Positions 1-6,029 of a stretch of DNA of 6,533 nucleotides are shown here, one piece after another. Position numbers and translations under genes: made by a program. The stretch is from positions 1 to 6,533 of the forward strand of contig JABFSD010000634.1 in NCBI GenBank assembly GCA_013140935.1, given 5' to 3'. How positions within the stretch are numbered: position 1 is the stretch's first letter; each line of letters opens with the position of its first letter. The notes beneath the pieces were generated by a model. That model was not told where the DNA came from, did not search any database, and worked only from the letters and a program-made list of their open reading frames with translations. Origin of the DNA: Acidobacteriota bacterium (GTDB lineage Bacteria; Acidobacteriota; Blastocatellia; RBC074).

Positions 1-1
1 A

Positions 2-31
2 TGGCTCGCCGATTACAAAGAAGAAAAGTAA
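2..31 (+). CDS. C-terminal end of an unidentified upstream gene (5' partial)
   Basis: Frame 2 reads W-L-A-D-Y-K-E-E-K and stops at TAA 29-31, ten bases before a palindrome. This fits the tail of a gene that begins outside the window. Nine residues are too few to identify a family. Subunit 3 genes of the gluconate 2-dehydrogenase type often lie beside a GMC-type flavin oxidoreductase, so that is a guess from context only. Frames 1 and 3 also stay open for a short distance (frame 1 stops inside the palindrome, frame 3 at about 40), so the frame choice is not secure. Confidence 0.3.
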   Translation, partial: WLADYKEEK

Positions 32-40
32 GCATGTTCG

Positions 41-67
41 GTAGGGCAGGTTCGTAACCTGCCCTAC
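41..67. repeat. 27-base palindrome, 12-bp perfect stem with 3-base loop
   Basis: GTAGGGCAGGTT (41-52) is the exact reverse complement of AACCTGCCCTAC (56-67), separated by CGT. There is no T-tract on either side, so it is not a textbook Rho-independent terminator. It could still weakly end transcription of the upstream gene or act as an RNA-stabilising hairpin. It lies 28 bases upstream of the start at 96. Its symmetry and compactness suggest a dispersed REP-like intergenic repeat, which is an inference. Confidence 0.75.
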
Positions 68-95
68 TCATCAACTCATCGAGGAGATCGCCGCA

Positions 96-686
96 ATGTC
101 AGATCAAACCAACGTAACCCGTCGCGATGCTTTGAAAGGCTTGGCTATCGGAGCCACCTTACCCATTCTCGGACAAACCGTTCGCGCCGAAGACCACGAC
201 CACACCAAACACGGCGCAGCAGGCACACAAGCGAAGGCCGCCGCGCAACCCAAGTTTTTCAACGCTGAACAGATGGCGCTCATCGGCGTAATCTCCGAAC
301 ACATCATTCCGACCGACGCGAATTCGCCCGGCGCGCTCGCGGCCGAAGTGCCGCAATTCATTGACCTGATGATCGGCGAGTCGCCCGCCGAAACTAAAAA
401 GAACTGGACCGACGGACTCAGCGCCGTAAACCAAATGAGTCAATCGAAATTCAACGCGGCGTATGTCAAAGCGACGAAAGATCAGCAAATCGCGCTGCTC
501 ACCGAAATCAGCAAGAACGAGATGAAGCCGACTACGACGGAAGAAAAGTTTTTCAAGAGCATAAAGAACATGACGATTGACGGTTATTACACCTCGAAGA
601 TCGGCATCCATCAGGAATTGAAATACAAAGGCAACACTTACCTGAAAGAGTTCAAGGGCTGTACGCATCCTGAACATCAGAGCTGA
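96..686 (+). CDS. Tat-exported gluconate 2-dehydrogenase subunit 3 family protein
   Basis: The 196-residue product matches the gluconate 2-dehydrogenase subunit 3 family: small accessory subunits of periplasmic or membrane-bound flavin dehydrogenases, usually paired with a GMC-type catalytic subunit and a cytochrome. A twin-arginine signal is clear: T8-R9-R10-D-A-L-K, then a hydrophobic stretch (about 15-27) and likely cleavage after A31 (V-R-A). A histidine-rich segment (D-H-D-H-T-K-H, 33-39) and an A/Q-rich linker follow. The family domain spans about 54-193, with the typical opening F-F-N-A-E-Q (54-59), the I-S-E-H-I-I-P-T-D segment (66-74) and the closing D-G-Y-Y-T-S...F-K-G-C-T-H-P-E-H block (162-194). 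The only cysteine is C189. Start at 96 is supported by GAGGAG at 81-86, nine bases upstream. The catalytic partner is not in the window and may lie upstream. The true substrate cannot be told; members act with many different sugar or alcohol dehydrogenases. Confidence 0.9.
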   Translation: MSDQTNVTRRDALKGLAIGATLPILGQTVRAEDHDHTKHGAAGTQAKAAAQPKFFNAEQMALIGVISEHIIPTDANSPGALAAEVPQFIDLMIGESPAETKKNWTDGLSAVNQMSQSKFNAAYVKATKDQQIALLTEISKNEMKPTTTEEKFFKSIKNMTIDGYYTSKIGIHQELKYKGNTYLKEFKGCTHPEHQS

Positions 687-713
687 TTCAGCCTGAACTA
701 TCGAGACCTTACG

Positions 714-748
714 ACTGGCCTAAGTTTCACTGCGAAACTTAGGCCAGT
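714..748. repeat. 35-base inverted repeat, 15-bp perfect stem, possible terminator
   Basis: ACTGGCCTAAGTTTC (714-728) is exactly complementary to GAAACTTAGGCCAGT (734-748), with a 5-base loop ACTGC. It begins 27 bases after the stop of the subunit 3 gene. Only TTT (748-750) follows the stem, so termination strength is uncertain, but position and stem length make it a reasonable terminator for that gene. It may equally be another dispersed palindromic repeat. Confidence 0.7.
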
Positions 749-992
749 TTGCATGAATACACCTGACGTTGATGTTCTCGGCGACGTGTGAGGCTTTCGT
801 TCCGACTTTCTGCCAGGCGGCGATTGCGCCATGACCGCCGATGAAGTCTGTCGCACGTGTGACGAAATACCTCACATTTGAATGCTCTTGGCGCGAACAT
901 GACAGGATTTTTCTTTGGTTATGCCGCGACAGGTTTTGGCTAGACATCTTTCTTCCCAATCACTATCATCCAGATGCTTTCCTGTTACCGTA
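749..992. other. Intergenic stretch without a convincing gene
   Basis: No plus-strand frame here gives a credible protein. A minus-strand frame (720-959, 79 codons) is open, but its stop lies inside the 714-748 palindrome, so its last dozen codons come from the repeat. No good ribosome binding site precedes its start. Its middle (F-V-T-R-A-T-D-F-I-G-G-H-G-A-I-A-A-W) is not recognised as any family. It could be a chance frame or a decayed gene fragment; nothing in it supports a function. Confidence 0.4.
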
Positions 993-1023
993 TCAATGAA
1001 CGTTCAGTCTGAGCGTTCATTGA
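993..1023. promoter_or_regulatory. 31-base dyad, candidate repressor operator
   Basis: The dyad is centred on T1008. TCAATGAACG (993-1002) pairs with CGTTCATTGA (1014-1023), and inside it TCAG (1004-1007) pairs with CTGA (1009-1012); the one remaining pair is T-G. It can also be read as two spaced 10-mers, TGAACGTTCA (997-1006, itself a perfect palindrome) and TGAGCGTTCA (1010-1019, one mismatch). Paired short dyads of this kind resemble operators of TetR-type repressors. It overlaps a -35-like TTGACG (1020-1025), but no convincing -10 box sits at the right distance. It lies about 100 bases upstream of the phosphatase gene. As RNA it would instead make a 15-bp hairpin. The operator reading is an inference. 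Confidence 0.4.
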
Positions 1024-1120
1024 CGGTGCTTTCGGATAAGAACACCATCACGGACGAATTGAATAAACTGCCGGTGAAGACAACGACAGATTGACGAATC
1101 GGCAAACTCAACGGTGATTT

Positions 1121-1792
1121 ATGAAACAGAGTGCATCCGCCTGTACCTACCGCCGCTCTTGGTTGATGGCTTTTACGTTTGCCACGCTCTTAGCGACTGC
1201 GGCCTTTACGCAAACGCCCAACGGCAACATTCTGGCGAACCTGCCTGCCGAAGGTAATCCGGCGACGGTCAAACCGACGCTTACGCCCGAACAGTGTCAA
1301 ATCAAAAACTTCGGACAAGTGACCGGACAATACTTTCGCGGCGCGCAACCCAAAGAATCTGAATATAAGCAACTCGCCGCGCTCGGTGTGAAAACCGTGA
1401 TTGATTTGCGCGACGAGACGGAGCGTTACGCCAAGACGCAGGTTGAATCAGCCGGAATGAATTACATCAACGTGCCGATGAGCGACACCAAAATCCCGCC
1501 GCAGGAAACCGTGCAACGGTTTCTCGCGCTCGTGAAAGATCAAGGTAACTTTCCGATTTACGTGCATTGCAAAGGCGGACGCCATCGCACTGGCATCATG
1601 ACGGCGGTTTATCGTATGACCTTTGAAGGTTGGGATGTCGAGAAGGCTTACGACGAAATGAAGGATTTCGACTTCTATACGCGCTGGGGCCACAAGGCAA
1701 TGAAAACTTTCGTCTTCAAGTATTGGGACGAACTGCAAATCGCGCGCAAAGAAGCTGCGACGCAAACCGTGCCCGCTGCGATCAACCAATAA
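1121..1792 (+). CDS. Exported dual-specificity/tyrosine phosphatase-like protein
   Basis: The 223-residue product carries the cysteine-phosphatase signature H-C-(X5)-R-T-G: H149, nucleophile C150, the loop K-G-G-R-H and phosphate-binding R156. The fold is the compact dual-specificity type: F-R-G-A-Q-P (72-77), a core strand V-K-T-V-I-D-L-R (90-97), the P-loop strand I-Y-V-H-C and a helical C-terminus. D122 in P-M-S-D-T, 28 residues before C150, is the best candidate general acid. An N-terminal export signal is visible: positive Y-R-R (10-12), a hydrophobic segment about 14-29, cleavage probably near A28-Q31. The enzyme is therefore likely periplasmic or secreted, and its substrate (phosphoprotein, phosphoinositide or other phosphoester) cannot be deduced. 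The ribosome binding site is weak (GGTGA at 1113-1117, only 3 bases before ATG). An internal start at M16 would shorten the signal peptide and remove its arginines, so 1121 is preferred. Transcription probably ends at the hairpin at 1814. Confidence 0.85.
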   Translation: MKQSASACTYRRSWLMAFTFATLLATAAFTQTPNGNILANLPAEGNPATVKPTLTPEQCQIKNFGQVTGQYFRGAQPKESEYKQLAALGVKTVIDLRDETERYAKTQVESAGMNYINVPMSDTKIPPQETVQRFLALVKDQGNFPIYVHCKGGRHRTGIMTAVYRMTFEGWDVEKAYDEMKDFDFYTRWGHKAMKTFVFKYWDELQIARKEAATQTVPAAINQ

Positions 1793-1813
1793 GTTCGATT
1801 AACAATCAGGCCA

Positions 1814-1860
1814 AAAGCAAAAGCCGCAAAAAGGGAAATCCTTTCTGCGGCTTTTGCTTT
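1814..1860. terminator. Strong, probably bidirectional intrinsic terminator
   Basis: AAAGCAAAAGCCGCA (1814-1828) pairs perfectly over 15 bp with TGCGGCTTTTGCTTT (1846-1860). One mismatch inward, AAAGG (1830-1834) pairs with CCTTT (1840-1844) around a GAAAT loop. The T-rich 3' arm and the A-rich 5' arm provide U-tracts in both directions. It starts 22 bases after the phosphatase stop and sits between two convergent genes, so it can serve both that gene and the dehydratase arriving from the minus strand. Confidence 0.85.
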
Positions 1861-1878
1861 GGTCGAATGCGAATCGCA

Positions 1879-1919
1879 GTGAGCCGTAGAACAAGATGAC
1901 ATCTTGTTCTACGGCTCAC
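1879..1919. repeat. Perfect 41-base palindrome (20-bp arms, 1-base centre)
   Basis: The arms 1879-1898 and 1900-1919 are exact reverse complements around A1899; each arm carries GAGCCGTAGAACAAGATG or its complement. It ends 4 bases after the dehydratase stop (minus strand). It has no adjoining T-tract, and the terminator at 1814-1860 lies just beyond it. Arms this long with almost no loop suggest a dispersed palindromic repeat or a cruciform-forming site rather than a simple terminator, though it would also protect the 3' end of the dehydratase mRNA. Confidence 0.85.
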
Positions 1920-1923
1920 CTGC

Positions 1924-3468
1924 TTAGAGTACCGGCCCGATGCGCCACGGCACGAATTCCTGATGGCCGAGTTCTTCGCTCTTCGTGCGTTCGCCTGAAG
2001 CCACGCGACAAATCAAATCGAAGATCTCACGGCCTACGTCAGGCACGGTGAGTTCGCCGTCCACGATGCGACCGGCATTCACGTCAATGTTGTCTTGCAT
2101 GATTTTGGCGATGCGCGAGTTCGTAGCGATCTTAATCACCGGCACGACGGGAAAGCCGATGCCAGTTCCCCGCCCCGTCGTGAAGCACATCACGTTCGCG
2201 CCGCCCGCGCAGATGCCCGTCACCGACACCGGGTCATAGCCCGGCGTATTCATCAACGCAAAGCCCGGCGTCGTGACGCGCTCGGCATAAGCATAAACAC
2301 CGGTCAACGCCGTCGTACCGCCCTTTGCCACCGCGCCCAATGACTTTTCACACACGTTCGTAATACCGCCCGCCTTGTTGCCCGGCGAAGGGTTGTCGTT
2401 GAAATTACCGCCGAACTTGCCGAGATAATCGTGATACCAATTCACTACGTCTACGACTTTGCGCCCAACGGCTTCGCTCGCCGCGCGGCGCGTGAGCAAA
2501 TGCTCCGCGCCCATGCATTCAGGGATTTCACCCAGCACTGCCGTGCCGCCGCTGCGCACCAGCAAGTCGCTCGCGTATCCCAACGAAGGATTCGCCGACA
2601 CGCCAGAGAAAGCATCCGACCCGCCGCAATTCAAGCCCAGCAGAATTTTGCCGATGGGTTGCGGCGTACGTTTATAAGTTTGGCAATGTTTAATGAGGTC
2701 TTCGACTTGTTTGACGCCTGCCGCAACGGTTTCGCGCGTACCGCCGCTTGATTGCATTTCCAGCCCTACGATCAATTTGCCTTTGCGAAAATGTTGTTGG
2801 CCGAGTTGCGCCGTGTGCAGGTATTTGGCGATTTGATTGACTTCGCAACCGAGACTGACGATCAACACCGCGCCTACGTTGGGATGAAAGATCATGCCCG
2901 CGATGGTGCGTTCGAGTTGCCAGGTGTCTTCGCCTTCTGAATGTCCGCAACCGTCCTGATGCGGAAACGCCGCCACGCCGTCAATGCCATGCGTTTCGGG
3001 CGTTATGTGTTTGAAGCTTTCGGCAATTTCACTCGCCACGTGGCTCGAACAGTTTGACGTAGCAATCACCGCCACAAAGTTGCGTGTGCCTACGTCGCCG
3101 TTCTCGCGCAGGTAGCCCATAAACGTGCCCGCCTCTTCTGGCAGAAAATATTCCGTCGGCAACGAGCGCGTAGCGAACTCATATTGATAGCCCTTCCCGG
3201 CAAATTCCGGCGCGACGTTATGCGTATGCACCCAGCCGCCCGCCGCAATCGCTTCGGTCGCCTTGCCGATAGACTCGCCGTATTTCGTCACCTGCGCTCC
3301 CGTGCCAATCGGTTTCACCGCCAGCTTGTGGCCGACCGCGATGTTTTCGAGCGCGGTGACCTGAAAACCATTCACGCTCACCGCTGCGCCTGCGGTAATG
3401 GGCAAGCGCGCGATAGCTACGTTGTCGTTTTCGTTCAGCAATAAAAGAGGCGTTGCATCGTTCGCCAT
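1924..3468 (-). CDS. uxaA: Altronate dehydratase (UxaA family), full length
   Basis: The product (514 residues from the chosen start) belongs to the altronate/galactarate dehydratase family. UxaA removes water from D-altronate to give 2-keto-3-deoxy-D-gluconate in galacturonate catabolism; known members are cytoplasmic and need divalent metal, typically iron. An N-terminal SAF-type domain spans about 13-86 (D-N-V-A-I-A 15-20, G-H-K-L-A 46-50, Y-G-E-S-I-G 63-68, H-T-H-N 81-84). The catalytic part follows with N-G-D-V-G-T-R-N (123-130), H-Q-D-G-C-G-H (170-176), L-G-C-E-V-N-Q (206-212), [11 protein letters not shown] (279-289), [12 protein letters not shown] (359-370), T-G-R-G-T (431-435) and K-I-A-T-N (446-450). 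These agree with my recollection of E. coli UxaA along the whole length. The frame is open to 3588, but start 3468 is preferred: AGGAG lies 7 bases upstream and family homology begins there. Galactarate dehydratase (GarD) is the main alternative for substrate. No other uronate gene is in view. The upstream neighbour on the same strand is a histidine kinase 138 bases away. Confidence 0.88.
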   Translation of the reverse strand: MANDATPLLLLNENDNVAIARLPITAGAAVSVNGFQVTALENIAVGHKLAVKPIGTGAQVTKYGESIGKATEAIAAGGWVHTHNVAPEFAGKGYQYEFATRSLPTEYFLPEEAGTFMGYLRENGDVGTRNFVAVIATSNCSSHVASEIAESFKHITPETHGIDGVAAFPHQDGCGHSEGEDTWQLERTIAGMIFHPNVGAVLIVSLGCEVNQIAKYLHTAQLGQQHFRKGKLIVGLEMQSSGGTRETVAAGVKQVEDLIKHCQTYKRTPQPIGKILLGLNCGGSDAFSGVSANPSLGYASDLLVRSGGTAVLGEIPECMGAEHLLTRRAASEAVGRKVVDVVNWYHDYLGKFGGNFNDNPSPGNKAGGITNVCEKSLGAVAKGGTTALTGVYAYAERVTTPGFALMNTPGYDPVSVTGICAGGANVMCFTTGRGTGIGFPVVPVIKIATNSRIAKIMQDNIDVNAGRIVDGELTVPDVGREIFDLICRVASGERTKSEELGHQEFVPWRIGPVL

Positions 3469-3475
3469 AAGAAAG

Positions 3476-3480
3476 CTCCT
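3476..3480 (-). promoter_or_regulatory. Shine-Dalgarno that fixes the dehydratase start
   Basis: On the minus strand this reads AGGAG, followed by CTTTCTT (7 bases) and ATG at 3468-3466. The longer in-frame start at 3588 would add 40 residues with no likeness to the UxaA family and would place this motif inside the coding region. The rest of the 3469-3606 gap shows no clear terminator and only a doubtful TATAAA-like box about 100 bases upstream of the start. Confidence 0.75.
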
Positions 3481-3606
3481 GTTGAAATCTAAGGTTGTGA
3501 AGGCAGGAAGGAAGCCATCTTGTAACACGGCTGCGGAAAAGCGAGCAAGCCGATGATGGCGCAGCGGCAGTCCGTTTATAGCAGTCACCTTAGGCGCTTG
3601 TTCCGG

Positions 3607-5688
3607 CTAGCGCAGCACGCTTTCGAGCGTACCCAACAACTGTTCCACCGTATAAGGCTTGGCGAGAAAGACGCCGAAGCCCAACTTATTCGCTTCGGCG
3701 TGTTGGCCGGAGAGTTTGACGCCCGTGGTCACGATGATTTGTACGTTAGGATTGAGGTCGCGCATCTTACGAATCGCGGTGACGCCGTCCATCTTGGGCA
3801 TCATTAAGTCAGTCAGCACGACGCGAATTTCGCTTTGGCGCTCAGCGTAAATTTCGAGGGCTTCCTGTCCGTCTTCCGCCGTAATCACCTGATAGCCATG
3901 CGCTTGCAACGTAGCTTCGACGACTTCGCGGATGTTGGCTTCGTCGTCTACGACTAAGATCAATTCGCCGTGACCGGCAGCCGCGGCGACGGCTTCGTCT
4001 TCGGCTTTGGCTTCGGCGGCGGCGGCGCTGGCAGGCAGATAAATTTTGAATTGCGTGCCTTTGTTGATTTCGCTTTGTACGTCAATAAAACCGCCGTGGC
4101 TGCGGGCGATGCCCATCGCAATCGAAAGGCCGAGTCCCGTGCCTTTGCCGTGTTCTTTGGTCGTAAAGAACGGATCGAAGATGCGGTCGAGAATGTCGGT
4201 CGGGATGCCCGTGCCGGTGTCGGCGACGGTGAGGCGAATGAAGCGTCCAGGGACGGCGCCGGCTTGGGTGAGCAAATCGTTTTCGCTGAGTTGCACGTCT
4301 TCGAGTTCCAGTTTGAGTTTGCCGCCTTGCGGCATGGCATCGCGCGCATTGAGGCAAAAATTCATCAGCATTTGATGAAGCTGCGTCATATCCCCGATGA
4401 CATAAGGCGGATCGTCGTCCAGCGCGATTTCGATTTCGATGCTGCGCGGCAGAGTTTCTTTGAGAATGCGCACGGCGTCTTTGATGAGCAGCGTGAGTTG
4501 CAACGGAGCCTGTTCGCCCGTCGTGCCTTTGGCGAAAGTCAGCACTTGTCCGATCAAGCCTTTGCCGCGTTCGGCGCTTTTTTGAATGAGGCTGATCCAG
4601 CGTCGGCCCAGATCGTCTTCGACCAGTTTTTCGAGCATGGGCAGCGCCATCAGAATCGGCGCGAGAACGTTGTTCAGGTCGTGCGCGATCCCGGCGGCGA
4701 GTGCGCCGATGCTATCCATGCGTTGCGCGCGCAACAGGTGGGCTTCGATGCGCTTGCGGTCGGTGATGTCGGTGTTGATGACGAGCAACGATGACGGCGC
4801 ACCGGCTTCGTTGCGCACGAGCGTCCAGCGGCTTTCGACGGTGATCTCGCGTCCGTCTTTGGTGCGCTGGCGCGTTTCGCCGCTCCACTCGCCGTGTTTC
4901 TCGGCGGCGTCGCGGCCCTGCGCGTATTTGGCCGAACCTTCGGGATGCAGCAACTGATGCAGCGGCTGGTCGAGCGCATCCTTTTCCGTCCAGCCGTAGA
5001 TGCGTTCCGCGCCTTTGCTCCAGAGCGATACGTGATCGTTGAGGCCGATTTGAATGATGCCGTCGCGCGCGCAATCAAGCAGCGCGCGATATTGCACCTC
5101 TTCGGCTTGAGCGAGGGGGGCGGGAATAGCAACCGGCTTGCGCGTCAGCGGATGAACGACCGGCGCGGGCTTCGCGGCGACGGCGGTCGCTGCGCCTGTC
5201 GGTGCTTTGCTAGGCTGGCTGACGTGATGGCCGTTGCCGTTGCCATTCACGGGTTTGGATACGCCGTTTGAACGCGATTTGCTGATGAAATTAATTCCTT
5301 TCGTTTGCAGCACTTGTTGCAAAGCGTCTTGCAGCACGTCAGCGTCGAGTTCGGTTTTATCGAGGCATTGACGCGCGCCGACTTTGAGCGCGCCGTGACA
5401 AAAGGCGTCATCGGCATTTTCAGTCAGGACGACGACGGGCAACGCGGCATCGCGGTGTTGGGCTTGAATGAAGGTTGCTACGCCTTCGACGCTGCCTACG
5501 CCGGGCAGGGCTAGATCGAGCAAGACCATGTCAATTTCGTCGTTATCGAGCCGCGCCAGACCGGCGGAGATGCGATCAACATATTCAAAATCGAACGCTC
5601 CCGCGTGCGTCGTCGCCATGCCTGCGATGCTGCCGGTGGCGGCGGCATCCTGTTCAATCACCAAAACCTTTGCGCGTTGTTTGCTCAT
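3607..5688 (-). CDS. Soluble hybrid histidine kinase, REC-PAS-HisKA-HATPase-REC
   Basis: A 693-residue cytoplasmic two-component kinase with no signal peptide or membrane segment. Domains in order: an N-terminal receiver (about 5-128) with likely phosphoacceptor D58, T89 and K111; a low-complexity linker (about 132-195) rich in N-G repeats, alanine and proline; a PAS domain (about 196-310) ending in D-I-T-D-R-K-R; a HisKA dimerisation helix with H336 in the G-I-A-H-D-L-N-N box; an HATPase with N-box N447, D-T-G-T-G-I-P (490-496), F-D-P-F-F-T-T-K (504-511) and G-K-G-T-G-L-G-L (514-521); an A/E-rich linker (554-571); and a C-terminal receiver (575-693) with D581, D582, phosphoacceptor D627, T654/T655 and K677. 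It can phosphorylate itself and pass phosphate to its own or another receiver; the stimulus is unknown. The first receiver has E12-Q13-D14 where two adjacent acidic residues are usual. Start 5688 is preferred over the in-frame ATG at 5718, which lacks a Shine-Dalgarno; GAGAGG stands 10 bases before 5688. No HPt domain is present. The C-terminal receiver resembles that of the partial kinase upstream. Confidence 0.9.
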   Translation of the reverse strand: MSKQRAKVLVIEQDAAATGSIAGMATTHAGAFDFEYVDRISAGLARLDNDEIDMVLLDLALPGVGSVEGVATFIQAQHRDAALPVVVLTENADDAFCHGALKVGARQCLDKTELDADVLQDALQQVLQTKGINFISKSRSNGVSKPVNGNGNGHHVSQPSKAPTGAATAVAAKPAPVVHPLTRKPVAIPAPLAQAEEVQYRALLDCARDGIIQIGLNDHVSLWSKGAERIYGWTEKDALDQPLHQLLHPEGSAKYAQGRDAAEKHGEWSGETRQRTKDGREITVESRWTLVRNEAGAPSSLLVINTDITDRKRIEAHLLRAQRMDSIGALAAGIAHDLNNVLAPILMALPMLEKLVEDDLGRRWISLIQKSAERGKGLIGQVLTFAKGTTGEQAPLQLTLLIKDAVRILKETLPRSIEIEIALDDDPPYVIGDMTQLHQMLMNFCLNARDAMPQGGKLKLELEDVQLSENDLLTQAGAVPGRFIRLTVADTGTGIPTDILDRIFDPFFTTKEHGKGTGLGLSIAMGIARSHGGFIDVQSEINKGTQFKIYLPASAAAAEAKAEDEAVAAAAGHGELILVVDDEANIREVVEATLQAHGYQVITAEDGQEALEIYAERQSEIRVVLTDLMMPKMDGVTAIRKMRDLNPNVQIIVTTGVKLSGQHAEANKLGFGVFLAKPYTVEQLLGTLESVLR

Positions 5689-5698
5689 AACGTGACTA

Positions 5699-5704
5699 CC
5701 TCTC
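5699..5704 (-). promoter_or_regulatory. Shine-Dalgarno that supports the kinase start at 5688
   Basis: The minus strand reads GAGAGG here, with a 10-base spacer to ATG at 5688-5686. The alternative ATG at 5718 is preceded by an A/T-rich stretch without any purine-rich motif. The shorter protein also starts directly on receiver-type sequence (K-V-L-V-I-E). Confidence 0.6.
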
Positions 5705-5735
5705 TGCTGAGAACACATTCAAAGAAAATTTAGCG

Positions 5736-5834
5736 AACGTTTAGAGTACCGCCTTTAGGCGGAAGGCGGCTTTAGCCGCCCCCGCACGGCGGCTAAGGCC
5801 GCCGATTCCGCCTAAAGGCGGTACTCTAAACGTT
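5736..5834. repeat. 99-base nested palindrome, MITE- or REP-like element
   Basis: Outer arms 5736-5764 and 5806-5834 are perfectly complementary over 29 bp (arm begins AACGTTTAGAGTACCGCC). Inner arms 5765-5780 and 5788-5803 pair over 16 bp with one G-T wobble, leaving a 2-base bulge (5804-5805) and a 7-base loop CCCGCAC. Within each outer arm CCGCCTTTAGGCGG is its own small palindrome, and GGCGGCTTTAGCCGCC (5765-5780) is another, so the DNA can fold as one long hairpin or as a cluster of small ones. It holds no reading frame. It lies 48 bases upstream of the kinase start and 195 bases after the stop of the preceding gene. Structure and GC-rich arms mark a dispersed non-autonomous repeat, inferred from this one copy. 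Confidence 0.85.
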
Positions 5835-5860
5835 GCTCGAACATGCTCTAAACGTCGCTC
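5824..5860. repeat. Short direct repeat at the edge of the large palindrome
   Basis: CTCTAAACGTTGCTC (5824-5838) recurs as CTCTAAACGTCGCTC (5846-5860) with one difference, 22 bases apart. The same motif begins the other arm in inverse orientation (5732-5746, with a one-base shift). The extra copy outside the hairpin suggests a partial duplication of the element's end or a nested older copy. Confidence 0.6.
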
Positions 5861-6029
5861 TTCCAGATGTGTGATGCGGGACGCTTGATTAGGAACCAGT
5901 GGTCAAGCCGATATCGGTGTAATAAATGCCAATGTAATGGATGATGCCGGTTGGGGTGCGTGAAAGGGATGAATTACCAATTCGGGCGGGGCGGATTGTA
6001 GGCAGCCGCGCCGCAGGGCACAAGCAGTT
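5861..6029. other. Intergenic remainder without a recognisable feature
   Basis: The 169 bases between the repeat and the stop of the partial kinase contain no credible gene and no hairpin with a T-tract. A minus-strand frame crossing this stretch (5903-6157) overlaps the kinase gene in another frame and looks like a shadow. A promoter for the downstream kinase must lie here, in the palindrome, or in the 47 bases below it (5689-5735), but no clear -35/-10 pair is visible. Confidence 0.5.

Noticed and set aside
41..67. Rho-independent terminator for the upstream gene
   Set aside because: The stem is strong, but no T-tract follows on either strand, so it is recorded as a palindromic repeat instead.
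159..677. Long minus-strand frame opposite the subunit 3 gene (172 codons)
   Set aside because: The plus-strand frame has a Tat signal, a ribosome binding site and a full family match; the antisense frame has none of these.
1879..1919. CRISPR-type repeat
   Set aside because: The palindrome occurs once in the window, with no regularly spaced copies or spacers.
3469..3588. In-frame N-terminal extension of the altronate dehydratase (start at 3588, 40 extra residues)
   Set aside because: AGGAG at 3476-3480 with 7-base spacing points to the start at 3468, and UxaA-like sequence begins there. The extension shows no family likeness.
3970..4794. Long open frame on the plus strand inside the kinase gene (274 codons)
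   Set aside because: It is antisense to the HisKA/HATPase region, its composition is the skewed kind expected from the complement of a GC-rich gene, and it has no recognisable domain.
5689..5718. In-frame start of the complete kinase at 5718 (10 extra residues)
   Set aside because: No Shine-Dalgarno precedes it, whereas GAGAGG precedes the start at 5688, and receiver sequence begins right after that start.
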